64,000 nt of DNA from Varanus komodoensis (taxonomy: Eukaryota > Chordata > Lepidosauria > Squamata > Varanidae): contig NW_025335268.1 in the NCBI RefSeq assembly GCF_004798865.1, positions 79,944,468-80,008,467 of the forward strand, given 5' to 3'. Position numbers and translations under genes: made by a program. The notes under the pieces were generated by a model. That model ran no database searches. It saw only the letters and a list, made by a program, of their open reading frames with translations, and was not told the DNA's origin. Of the stretch, positions 50,408 to 60,955 are shown piece after piece. Every line of letters begins with the position of its first letter. Position 1 is the first letter of the stretch.

Positions 50408-51769
50408 TCACCTTGTGGTCCAAGGGACTAGCAGGAGTCTCCTGCAGCACCACAATTCAAAGGCCTCAATTCTTCGGCACTCAGCCCTCCTTATGATCCA
50501 ACTTTCACAGCCATACATTGCAACTGGGAAAACCATAGCCTTGACTATACTCAGGGTAATGTCTCTGCTTCTTAGTATGCGGTCTAGATTTGCCATAGCT
50601 TTCCTCCCCAGGAGCAAGTGTCTTTTAATTTCTTGGCTGCAGTCCCCTTCTGTGGTGATCTTGGAGCCCAGGAAAATAAAATCTGTCACTACCTCCATTT
50701 TTTCCCCATCTATTTGTCAGGAAGTGAGAGAACTGGATGCCATGATATTAGTTTTCTTAATGTTGAGTTTCAAGCTAACTTTTGTACTCTTCCTTCACCC
50801 ACACCTAGAGGCTCTTTAGTTCCTCTTCACTTTCTTCCATTAGAGTGGTATCATCTGCATATCTGAGGTTGTTGATATTTCTCCCAGCAATCTTAATTCC
50901 AACTGGTGATTCATCTAGCCCCACCTTTCTCTTGATGTGCTCTGCATATAAGTTAAATAGGTGGGGCGACAGTATACAGCCTTGCCGAACTCCTTTCTCA
51001 AGTTTGAACCAATCAGTGGTTCCGTGTCTAGTTCTCACTGTTGCTTCTTGACCCACATATAGGTTTCTCAAGAGACAAATAAGATGGTCTGGTACTCCCA
51101 TCTCTTTAAGAACTTGCCACAATTTGCTGTGATCCACACAATCAAAGGCTTTAGCATAATCGATGAAGCAGAAGTAGATGTTTTTCTGGAACTCCCTAGC
51201 TTTCTCCATGATCCACAGTATGTGGGAATTTGATCTCTAGTTCCTCTCCCTCTTTGAAATCCTGCCTGTATTTCTGGTAGTTCTTGGTCCACATACTGCT
51301 GGAGCCTAGCTTGTAGGATTTTGAGCATAACTTTGCTAGCATATGAAATGAGTGCAGTGGTGCGGTAGTTTGAATATTCTTTGGCACTGCCCTTCTTTGG
51401 GACCAGAATGTAAACTGACCTTTTCCAATCCTGTGGCCACTGCTCATTTTTCCAAATGTGCTGGCATATTGAGTGTTGCACTTTAACTGCATTGTCTTTT
51501 AGGATTTTAAATAGCTCAGCTGGAATACTGTGACCTCCACTAGCTTTGTTGTTGCTCAGACTTCCTAAGGCCCATTTGACTTCACAATTCAGGATGTCTG
51601 ACTCAAGGTCAGTGACCACCCCATTGTGGTTATCAGGAACGTTAAGCTCTTTCTTGTATAGTTCTTCTGTGAAATCTTGCCAACTCTTCTTAATCTCTTC
51701 TGCCTCTGTTAGGTCCCTGCCATTTTGGTCCTTTATCATGCCCATCTTTGCATGAAACATTTCCTTCAT
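50408..51769 (-). pseudogene. BovB reverse transcriptase remnant
   Basis: Three overlapping frames: 51769-51068 (SNYRTTALISYASKVMLKIL; RGRGTRDQI), 51209-50805 (DYAKAFDCVDHSKLW; RQGCILSPHLFN; YADD) and 50698-50408 (DFIFLGSKITTEGDCSQEIK; AMYGCESW). All core RT motifs can be seen, but there are at least two frame changes. Plus-strand frames here are antisense shadows. Confidence 0.9.
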
Positions 51770-51844
51770 ATCTCCAATTTTCTTGAAGAGATCTCTGGTC
51801 CTCCCTATTCTATTGTTTTCTTCTATTCCTTTGCACTGTTCATT

Positions 51845-52735
51845 TCAGAAGGCATTCTTATCTCTTCTAGCTATTCTCTGGAATTCTGCATTCAATTGGG
51901 TGCATCTTTCCTTTTCTCCCTTGCCTTTCACTTCCTTTCTTTCCTCAGCTACTTGTAAAACTTCCTCGGACAGCCATTTTGCTTTCTTGCATTTCCTTTT
52001 CTTTGGGATGGTTTTAGTTGCTACCTCTTGTACAATGTTGCGAACCTCCATCCATAGTTCTTCAGGCACTCTGTCTATCAGATCTAATTCCTGTAATCTA
52101 TTTGTCACCTCTACTGTATATTCATCAGGGATATGATTTAGGTCATACCTGAGTGGCCTAGTGCTTTTCCCTACTTCCTTCAATTTAAGCCTAAATTTTG
52201 CAACAAGAAGCTCATGATCTGAGCCACAGTCGGTTCCTGGTCTAGTTTTTACTGACTGTATAGAGCTTCTCCATCTTTGGCTGAAGAGCACATAGTCAAT
52301 CGGATTTCTGTGTTGACCGTCTGGTGATGTCCATGTGTAGAGTCGTCTCTTGGGTTGTTGGAAAAGAGTGCTTGCTATGACCATCGTATTTTCTTGACAA
52401 AATTCTACCAGCCTGTGCCCTGCTTCATTTTGTACTCCAAGGCCAAACTTGCCTGTTATTCCAGTTATCTTTTGGCTTCTTACTTTTAGCATTCCAATCC
52501 CCCATGATGATAAGGACATCATTTTTGGGTGTTAATTCTAGAAGGTGTTGTAGGTCTTCATAGAACCAGTCAACTTCAGCCTCTTCAGCACCAGCGGTTG
52601 GGGCATAGACTTGGACTACTATGATGTTGAATGGTTTGCCTTGGATTCGAACTGAGATCATTCTGTCATTTTGGAGATTGTATCCCAGTACTGCTTTTCC
52701 TACTCTTTTATTGACTAAGAAGGCTACTCCATTTC
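51845..52735 (-). pseudogene. BovB endonuclease-domain remnant
   Basis: MISVRIQGKPFNIIVVQVYA and GDWNAK, then after a frame change GKFGLGVQNEAGHRLVEFCQ, RRLYTWTSPDGQ and SDHELLVAKFRL. GDWNAK and SDH are endonuclease active-site motifs. The first part of the domain is absent through 5' truncation. Confidence 0.88.
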
Positions 52736-54026
52736 TTCTGAGGGATTCTTGCCCGCAGTAGTACTATGCTGTAGAAAATTCAAAATGAACCAACCAATCC
52801 AACAACCAATTCATAATGATCCAACATCAACATTAGGGCAAAAATGAAAAGTACAAAAATCAAGGAATTAAAATGCATTCAAATTTTTCTGAGGGAAGAA
52901 GACAATTTAATTACTTTAAAGTATAGTTTCAAACACTTTGATTACTGAAGATGGGAAGCATCCGTACAGCAGGGCTTAGCTTCATAAGCACATGAGTAGT
53001 GCTAAGAAAGTCCATAAAATATTCTCCCTACCCTTTCTCAAATATACCCACACAGTCAGCCATATGATATATTTGTAAAAAGCAAGTTTTAGAAAATGAA
53101 AATATTCCAGAACAACAACCACCTTAAATTATTTTGTCCTTTTCATAAGAACTTTTAATGCTTTAATTTCCCAGCCTTGCCTTATTTATAGGATAGCCAG
53201 ATGTTACTTACTTTCCGGTGATGTAGGACATCTTTATTTTTATACAGGCCAGATGTTTAATGGCAGGTTGTTTTTCACACTGGATTATTTACCAGTGGTT
53301 TCATTTTTAAATATCCATAGCTATCTTAAGGCTATGAGATAGAAAGAGCAAAGAATAACTTTACCCTACAATTTTGGGACAAGGAACTGTTATGTTGTTC
53401 CCTGAATATACAATCACTGGCTCTCCAAGCTGGTACTTCACAGGGGAACAAATATTGTGTGCAAAGGCAAGCATAATGCAGAAATATAGCCATGAGTTGT
53501 TGTTTTAAACTGTTTCTGTTACTTAGATTTCAAACATTGAGGACAATAAGCACAAAAGGAGGATCTGTGTTTTCAAACTACCTGTCAAAAGCTTTTAAGG
53601 CGGAAAAAAAGAAAACCCAAAGTCTCTCTTCTGAGGTGAATTCACAGCTGCAGCACTGCTATGGATTGCTTTCTCTGCTATTCCATGATGAAGCATTACA
53701 GGACAAAGAATCACATTGATGTCTGATACGACTAGAAACAGAAGTCTATTTATAAAGAAAAGAAGCAAAGAAATTGTCTTCTTTATGCTCACTCACACAT
53801 GCCCCACTTTAATTTTGCCATCTCTACTAGAACATATCTAATGTTTCATTCACCAAAGAAGCCTTCAAAAAGGTTCCTCAATACTGAACCCTGCATATCC
53901 TATATTTCAGTGGTGAATTCATTTTCTTATGTAGCCAAAATGGCAACATCCAGACACAAGAAGGCAGTATTAGCAGGTTTGTGGGAGCCCCAACATTTGC
54001 AGAACAACATATTTATAATATTTAAA

Positions 54027-54373
54027 GGTAAAGGCAAAGGTTTCCCCTTGACATTAAGTCCAGTCATGCCTGACTCTAGGGGGCGGTGCTCATCTCCGTT
54101 TCCTAGCCGAGGGAACCAGTGTTTGTCCGCAGACAGTCTCCGTGGTCATGTGGCCAGCATGACTAAACACCAAAGCACCCGGAATGCTGTTGCCTTCCCA
54201 CTGAAGTGGTACCTTTTTATCTACTTGCATTTGCATGCTTTCGAACTGCAAAGTTGGCAGGAGCTGGGATGGAGCAACGGGAACTCACCCCATTGTGCAG
54301 TTTCAAACCGGCGACCTTTCAATCAACCAGCCCAGTGGCACAGTGGTTTAAACCACTGCGCCACCTGCATCCC
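54027..54373 (-). mobile_element. Sauria SINE (tRNA head, BovB-type tail), near full length
   Basis: Reverse complement starts gggatgcaggtggcgcagtg, then 'aaaggtcgccggtttgaaac' (B box), 'tccgtggtcatgtggccagcat' inverse in the body, and ends in the BovB-like 'gcatgactggactt' followed by ggggaaacctttgcctttacc. Flanking direct repeats of about 12 bp (tt.taatattta, one mismatch) lie at 54013-54024 and 54374-54385. It could have been mobilised by BovB machinery, which shares its 3' tail. Confidence 0.92.
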
Positions 54374-54944
54374 TTCTAATATTTAGAAATACTTAAATAA
54401 TTTTACTGGGTGTCCATTCAGTTCCATATCTGAAAATGTGATAATGGCTTACCCATATATGGTTGTTTGGATAAAATGTAATTATTGCATCACATTTAGC
54501 AAAATGGAAGTGGGTGTTATATAAACTATTAACATAGTCTATTACTAGAATGTTAATACTATCATTTATTCTTTAGTTTTCAAATCAGTGACCTCAGAGG
54601 AAGCACACTGTACTAATTTTGAGTCAGCTATCCAATCAATCTAACAACTTCAAATGGAATATCAGTGTCTTGAATCTCCTGCTACTTTATAAATCACAAT
54701 GAACCTCCAATAGTTTCCTTTACTCTACAGACAATTCACCAAACTCCTGGTGCATACTGAAAACCAACACAATTAAATGTCTAGCACCTTAGACCAACTG
54801 GTTGCTAAATGCCTTTGAATCAACATCCAAGAACTGATCAACCAGGGATATAATCCTTCAATGCTCTACAAAAAAGGTTTACCAATGAATTATCTCACCC
54901 TTAAAACTACTACTTTAACATAGAAGGCAGCATTTGGCTCAGTA

Positions 54945-55170
54945 TTTCACGCTTGGTTTTATTTATGTATGCTCTGCGTGTGTGCGTGCATGCATGCATG
55001 CGTGTGTATCCCACTGTTTTTCTGCAAGAAACCCCACGTAGCTTACATAAACCTTCTCCTTCCCATTTTATCCTTAAGATAACCTGTAAAGTAGGTTAGG
55101 CTGAGAATCTAACCTGGTGAACTTAATGGCTGACTGCACTCTAGAACCAAAATCTCCCAAATCCCAGTGT
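54945..55170 (-). mobile_element. MIR-like SINE, worn, with internal (GTGC/ATGC)n stretch
   Basis: 'acctgtaaagtaggttaggc', 'tgagaatctaacctggtgaa' and 'aatcccagtgttcttc' keep the MIR order. A gtgtgtgcgtgcatgcatgc tract sits at about 54976-55008. Confidence 0.45.
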
Positions 55171-55544
55171 TCTTCTGGATGGAAGCCAGATTATGTCAAA
55201 CTATTTTTTAAACTAATTCTTCAGAAATTTATCAGTTTGAGTTTTGAGTTTCACAGACCAAAACTCAGCAATAGCTGGCCAGCTTTGCTGAAAGTCAACT
55301 AAACCTTCCTTTGCAATATGCCTCCACCAGGGATCTTTTTGAAAGTCTGTACCTCATGCTCCTTTTATGCAAGTCAATAGGTGACCATAAATATGAACTA
55401 TGTATATACATATGGAAGGAAGGACGGACGGAAGGACGGACATCAAGAAAAAGCACTCATAGTGATTCATGCAGAAACACAATGAGTTACATAATGCATC
55501 CTCTTACATACTCCGAAAACAATTTTTGGATAGAAGATTGATGT

Positions 55545-56060
55545 GGGGCTGCCCTTGAAGTCTGTTCAGAAGTTGCTGTTTGTGGAAATGTAGCAGCTAG
55601 ACTAATAACTGAGACTAGAAGGTCCATTCTGGGCAACTTGTACTGATTGCTAGTACATTTCCAAGCCTAATTCAGACGGTTGGTTTAGCATATACAGCCT
55701 GGGAATGAAGTGCATGATAGAATGGCTCTTCTGAGTTTGCTTGGTTACTACAGCCAACATCTGAGCCGATCATCTGGGTGCCATCTACAAGGGAGGCCTG
55801 GAGACCTACAACAATAGAGAGGACCTTCTCACTGTTGGCTCTCTGTTTATGTAATGACATTTCCATGGAAGCCCATCTGGCACCAGCTCTGCCATCTCTT
55901 CTCCCTAGCATTTAATGTCATTTAAGGACACTTAATGGAATGATTGCCCATTTGTTTCATATGCTTCTAACAGGCGTAGTTTTATTAAAATTGTTCTAGG
56001 TGGTAATTGTTTTTTAAAATTTGTATTTTGAAAAATATATATTGTTCTTTATCATATTTA
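55545..56060 (+). mobile_element. L2-like LINE 3' fragment
   Basis: 'ctgcccttgaagtctgttca', 'gcagctagactaataactga', 'gagaggaccttctcactgtt' and 'catctggcaccagctctgcc' match the L2-like C-terminal coding order, followed by a T/A-rich tail. Broken. Confidence 0.65.
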
Positions 56061-56139
56061 TTGCATTTGTGAATTGTGTTTTATGAAATACTGTTGCACA
56101 ATATAGAAATTAAATAGTGTGTCTATGCATGTCCACATA

Positions 56140-56212
56140 TCATCCTATGCATGCATATCCTATCCATGTTTATTCAAATACATGTTCAATGGGACTTACT
56201 TTCAAGTATTTT
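56140..56212. repeat. Short palindromic interspersed repeat, copy 5
   Basis: 'catcctatgcatgcatatcc', 'gtttattcaaatacatgttca' and 'atgggacttactttcaagta'. Confidence 0.5.
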
Positions 56213-56214
56213 TA

Positions 56215-56560
56215 ATTAACATTTATTTACTATCTCATTTGCTAAAAAAACAAAACAAAACTCCATCAAGGTGGTGAACAAGAACTGAAAGCATTAAAAC
56301 CATAACACAATAGCTCAATTATTAAAAACTATAAAGCTTAGAAAAAACCCTGCATTACTTAAAATGCTAAATAACAAAGATGCATCTTCACACCCATTCT
56401 AAGAGCCACAAGGGTACTTGAGAGGGCAAGAGCCCCTTGTTCGGAAATGACACAAGAGTCAACCTTTTATACATGCACGACAAATGGGCCTCTGCAGGCA
56501 TTTTGGCATCCTTGAGGGAGCCTCTCCTGCAGTTCTTAATAACTGGGTAGGTTCATAATG
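56215..56560 (-). repeat. LINE-tail-like repeat, worn
   Basis: After a (ttta) start come 'tccatcaaggtggtgaacaa', A-rich 'aaaaccataacacaatagct' and 'cacccattctaagagccaca', resembling the squamate LINE 3' segment also suspected at 12175-12440 and 60822-60955. Assignment uncertain. Confidence 0.35.
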
Positions 56561-57339
56561 TGATACATGCATAGGTAAATATTGCACATAAAATTAACAT
56601 TTGCAAACACAAGTGGAGAAGCCAGAACATAGGCAACTGTTTCAAATAATACTTGCATAGAATCTTCTTCCCTTTTGCCCTACACTTAAAAGTTATTAGT
56701 TTGCTTGGTTTATTTTTCAGTTCTCAGCTGGCTTTCTTAACAACATCAGCCTCCAGCATTTAAGGTCTGAAAGCAGTAGTGGATCTTTTCCAATTCCCTT
56801 TGCTCCACAGTGAAAAGGTTTTTTGCTATATTGATCTTTTTTTTCTTGGCAGTTTGCTGGGGAAGGATGGGGAATCCAGCCCTCTTAATTAGAAGGATCG
56901 TGTTGTATTCTATTTCCTGACCTACTTCTGAGTCACAAGAACTTTAGTTATTCCTTTTTGTATACGTAATTTTAAAAACCTGAACTTTAAAAACTGACAC
57001 ATTATCCTAAGCCACTAAAGGGAAGGAAGAATGGAAATAAGAAACTAGATTTAGGACACAACAACTAAAGCTAAGAGAAACAAAAATGAGTAATAGTAAT
57101 TGGAAAACAATGGTTTGTGTAGCTGGTTTTAGACAGTGTTACTACAGTGGACAAACATATGGACTTACTGTTACAGTAAATACACAGAATAACCAATTTA
57201 CATCTACTTAGGAAATGTGCCTGTGTGTTTAATTCACACAGGTAGTTCCTGGGTTAAGAACAAGTTCCATTCCTGAGAACATCCTTATGCTGAATTTGCA
57301 GGATTAAGCCAAATGTTTGTCTGAGTATATGGATATATG

Positions 57340-57351
57340 GGGGGGGGGGGC
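57340..57351. repeat. Poly-G tract
   Basis: About a dozen G residues after atatat, next to the mariner fossil's 3' side. Confidence 0.85.
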
Positions 57352-57412
57352 ACAAAAAAACCAGAAATATATTCATTTAAAAATTGTGCATTTATTTTTA
57401 AATGTTCAAGCT

Positions 57413-57880
57413 TCAGTCACCTTCAAAGTACTCTCCATTTGATGCAATAAACCTATCAATATGTTTTTTCCACTGCTCAAAACAGGTTTTGAACTCATCA
57501 ATTTTGATGCCTTTTAGTGCTTCTGCCATTTCTTGTTTCACCTCTTCCACATCGGCAAAATGTTTCCAATTTGAGGACTTTTATCATCCAGGGGAACAAT
57601 CAAACAAATAAACAAAAAGTCACACAGGGCAAAATGGGGTGAATAGGGAGGGTGGGGCACCAAGGGCCATGCCGTTTTTGGTCAAAACTCAGCTGAACAA
57701 TATCTTACCACTGCATGTTGTTCGTATAAATCAGCCATCATGAAATAGTCTCCAAAAAACCCCAACTGAAGCTGCATGCAGCCTCTCACAAGAACCCAGC
57801 TGGGTACATTGATGCAGATAGTTTCCCAGAACAATCACTGAGCAGGAGAAGCTGGCGCTACAAAGGGTCTGCCCTCCAGA
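57413..57880 (-). pseudogene. mariner transposase C-terminal fossil
   Basis: The minus strand ends KHFADVEEVKQEMAEALKGI, then KIDEFKTCFEQWKKHIDRFI and ASNGEYFEGD followed by TGA at 57415-57413; this is the classic mariner C-terminus. Just upstream, in other frames, are traces of PPYSP...APCDFFLFPWMK, the segment around the third catalytic acid. The N-terminal part is not recognisable. At least two frame breaks; inactive. Confidence 0.82.
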
Positions 57881-58007
57881 AGATAATTCTTGGATTTTTT
57901 TGGGTCCCACCCCACATATTTACCTTTCTATACATATAAAGCACTTAAGAAATACTTCCATTTATCTTCTTAAACACAATACTGCATTGTAATAATGATA
58001 ATCTAAA

Positions 58008-58425
58008 GGAACACTTGCATCCATATATGCCCTCCCGCTCCCTGAGATCAGCGGCAGAGGCCCTTCTCTGGGAACCCTCCGTGAAGGATATTAGGAGGGT
58101 GAGTACCCGGAGGAGGGCTTTCTCTGCGGTGGGGCCCCACCTATGGAATGTGCTCCCCAGAGAGGTCCGCCTGGTGCCGTCGTTATTTGTTTTTCGGCGC
58201 CAGGCTAAGACCTTTTTATTTAAAACTTATTTTAAGTGTTAATTTATTATGGAGGATTTTTTAAAAAAAATTAAGCTGAGATGCATTGGGTTTTAATATT
58301 TTTAGTGTATAAGTTTTTATATGATTTTGTTTCTGTTTTGGTTGTGAGCCGCCCCAAGGCTTTGTTGCGATGGGGGCAGCATAGAAATGTTTTAAATCAA
58401 TCAATCAATAAATAAATAAAAGAGT
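58008..58425 (+). mobile_element. L2-like LINE 3' end, relatively young
   Basis: A 75-codon open frame (58015-58242) encodes RSLRSAAEALLWEPSVKDIR, RRRAFSAVGPHLWNVLPREV and FVFRRQAKTFLFKTYFK, the conserved C-terminus of the L2/CR1-group ORF2. It is followed by a T-rich UTR, 'ttgtgagccgccccaaggct' and an (aatc)n/(aata)n tail. The intact frame and GC-rich coding part suggest a younger insertion than the other copies. Strongly 5'-truncated. Confidence 0.85.
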
Positions 58426-59074
58426 AAAAAAAAGTAACTACAGGTACTGATGAGAGAGAAAGATAATCTGTATGTATGAATGTGTTTATGTATACTGTAC
58501 TGTAAGAAACAAATAAAAGAAACAGATCTTAAAACAGTTTAGAATGTATTTATTTAAAACTTTTGTATCCTGTCCTATACATAAAAGTCTCAAGATGGTC
58601 CAACAACAAAGGCACAGCATCATATCTATAATAAACTTCCCACTAAAGAAAAATTAAAATAGTGGGAAAAAGGATTTGGCCTGGTGCCAAAAAGAATACA
58701 GTATTGGCACCAGGCGCACCTCCCTAGAACAGTCTTGAAGTAACATTAAGCCTAACTTTAACTAATGATGGTGGAGATGGGCCTGGTGCTGGAGATTCAG
58801 GGTTTGATTGTACTGCTGAAGAGCAGGGAGATTACCTGCAGTTGCTTTCTTGAAAAGGCTGTTTGTACAGCCATATTCTTTTTCTCATCATAAATGGCCT
58901 TGTAGCAGCTGAGGGTCTGCTTACAAGGGCAAATGCTACTCCTCAAAAAACAAAACAAAACATCCGAAGGGGAACTACACGCCCTACATGTGCCCCGTAA
59001 CACATCGGTTCGGGTATGCTCAAGCTGACACTGCAGAAGAAAAAGCTATGACTACTATATCTCTAAGGAACTAG

Positions 59075-59408
59075 GCTGCCACAGGGTCTTATATTAGTTT
59101 TTGCTGCAAAAGACGTACTAGGGCTTATTTTCAGATGATGTCTTATTTTTTCATATACAACAACCTACAATTATTCATGTACTAAAATCTACATTTATTC
59201 AAATACAGTCATGCCATCTTCTTCTGGAACATTGTCATAACTCTCCAAACCCCGAATTATGTTGCAACGGACGTACTAAATGCATTGGTCTGGCTGATGA
59301 TCTTAACTGGGGCTTATTTGTGGGGTAGGGCTTATATTATGAACATTCTGAAAAATCATGCTAGGGCTTATTTTCCAGTTAGGCCTTATTTTCGGGGAAA
59401 CAGGGTAG
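59075..59408. mobile_element. Non-autonomous element with 'agggcttatttt' motifs
   Basis: 'tagggcttattttcag' occurs near 59118, 'ggggcttatttgtggggtag' near 59309, and 'tagggcttattttccagtta' near 59362, ending 'ttattttcggggaaacaggg' then ta at 59406-59407. It resembles a widespread vertebrate DNA-element family ending ccctgtttccccgaaaataa. The left boundary is uncertain. Confidence 0.55.
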
Positions 59409-59434
59409 TTCCCTAGAAATTGCTAGGGAACTAC
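59405..59434. repeat. 12-bp-arm hairpin at an element boundary
   Basis: gtagttccctag (59405-59416) and ctagggaactac (59423-59434), loop of 6. The same atagttccctag recurs at 59469-59480. Confidence 0.85.
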
Positions 59435-59963
59435 ACAATCACTGATGATGTGTTTTCAAATGTGTCACATAGTTCCCTAGGGATATTCACAGCTTTCCCT
59501 AGAAATATTCATATAGGATTTATGGAAGTCTGCACATTTTTAAGTAGGGGTTGTTCATAACCTGAAATAGTCTTATGAACTAAGTCTGCATAATTTATCT
59601 GGTTTATATAGCATCAACAGTTCCCTTTTTAATATAGGCTTTTTGAGAAGGCATGTGATGATCTCTGGCAGGTCAAGGAGAGAGCAAGAAGAGTCTGATA
59701 TCACCACTGAAATCTTAATGTGATATTGATACAGAAAGGTTTGCACATTTCATATAATCTTATTCTTTTTAAAAAGCAGACAATCATATGGAAACATTTA
59801 ATGGAACATGAGTTTAATCACTGAATTCAAAACATGGGAAGATTAATAAAGAAGGAAGGATGAATTCTCAGCAACATACCTTGATGCTCTCTTGGTAAAC
59901 GTGTTCAGAAAACTTCATTTGCTGAGACAGTGATCCAGTTTGCCTGTCACTCAGGGCAAATCC

Positions 59964-60027
59964 TAGGTTGCTTAGCTCAGGAATTGCAAGTAGAGAGCTA
60001 AGCAACCTAAGAATTGCAAGTAGAGAG
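59964..60027. repeat. Combined inverted and direct duplication
   Basis: taggttgcttagctc (59964-59978) is inverted at 59995-60009, and gaattgcaagtagagag (59981-59997) is repeated directly at 60011-60027. All arms are perfect. The arrangement is that of a single copy-back event followed by return to the template. Confidence 0.9.
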
Positions 60028-60821
60028 AAGCATGTAAATTGTTTCTGTGCCATTTCTGATCTCAATAACACAGGAACATTTCTCCGGTTTTTTTATAACA
60101 TCCAGATGTGAAACTCTGTGCTGATTATGAGTCAAACAACCAAGAGTTAATCCAAAATAAACATAGGTTATTGTTGGGTTAACTCTGGGTGCAGGGTATG
60201 ATCTTATAAGGAAGTGTCAGAGGTCAGAAAAGGGGTGTTAATTCTATCCTGTTGTTTGTTTGTTTTCAATTTCCCCAGGCCATTCCCACCTTTTCTGAGC
60301 TTACTTTGACTTTCAAACCGAGCTGGGATGAGGGAGAGAAATTTCAATTAAAAATATCCAAAGAAAACAGTTGCAGAAATAAATTGACGCAAGGGTAGAT
60401 TTAACCATTACATTTGTGCAATGTAGGAAACACAGAATCGGAAAGCATGTGCGCACACACATAGATGCGCGCGCACACTTCATTTCTTTAATCAAATGAT
60501 TTCAACCTCAGGGCTATGCTGAGAAAATATATGTGAAGAACTAGTGAACATTGTAGGAACATTGACACAAATGCTTCCTTTAGTGAAATTAATTATATAC
60601 GTTTCCTCAGATATGCAAAATCACACACATATTACTATTTGATAAGTCCTTAAGTAAAGTTACACTTCAGGACAGTTTATCTCTAGTTATAAAAATATTG
60701 TGGTGGAGCTAGTAAAGAAAACCCAGAAATCATTAGGCCACAGGTCACTCCTAGCAAGTCTGCAAGAAAACATAGGAACTAATAAGGGGCATTTAATATT
60801 ACTTTTACTATTACTGAATTT

Positions 60822-60955
60822 CTGTACTGTCCAATAGCTGAAGCTCTCTGGGTGGTTTGCAATAATTCCTAAAACAAGAAAATCAAATAAAGCAGCACTG
60901 CGTTTTAATAAAATGTAATAAATAAATAAATAAATAAATAAATAACAGCTGAAAC
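60822..60955 (-). repeat. LINE-tail-like repeat with (AATA)n
   Basis: 'tactgtccaatagctgaagc' and 'tctctgggtggtttgcaata', then A-rich sequence and an (aata)n tract at about 60918-60946. Recurrent squamate repeat; class not certain. Confidence 0.5.

Larger units (their letters stand above)
50082..52761 (-). mobile_element. BovB (RTE clade) LINE, 5'-truncated, 2.68 kb
   Basis: Minus-strand frames give, in order, the end of an APE-type endonuclease (52735-51845), a linker and RT (51769-50805) and the C-terminal region (50698-50408) of RTE-BovB. Diagnostic stretches are PDGQHRNPIDYVLFSQRWR, FCFIDYAKAFDCVDHSKLW, GVRQGCILSPHLFNLYAEHI and the catalytic YADD in NNLRYADDTTLM. The 3' end carries 'gtgtccgac' and an (AGC)n tail at 50082-50115. 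Direct repeats tactatgctg at 50072-50081 and 52762-52771 look like the target duplication. The start of the endonuclease is missing and the frame shifts several times, so it is inactive. BovB is known for horizontal transfer between squamates and ruminants. Confidence 0.93.

Noticed and set aside
50334-52136. Plus-strand open frames of 68-161 aa
   Set aside because: They are antisense shadows of the BovB coding sequence.
54027-54373. 195-aa plus-strand open frame overlapping this region (53799-54386)
   Set aside because: More than half of it is antisense SINE sequence; the rest shows no domain.
57241-57310. A further MITE beginning 'caggtagttcctgggttaag'
   Set aside because: It resembles the end of known 'protonated A/T' MITEs, but no matching right end was found.
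59868-60071. A TBL1X 5'UTR exon with donor AAG|gtatgt at about 59878
   Set aside because: A single donor-like motif without a paired acceptor or promoter features is too weak, and the stretch contains a fresh local duplication.
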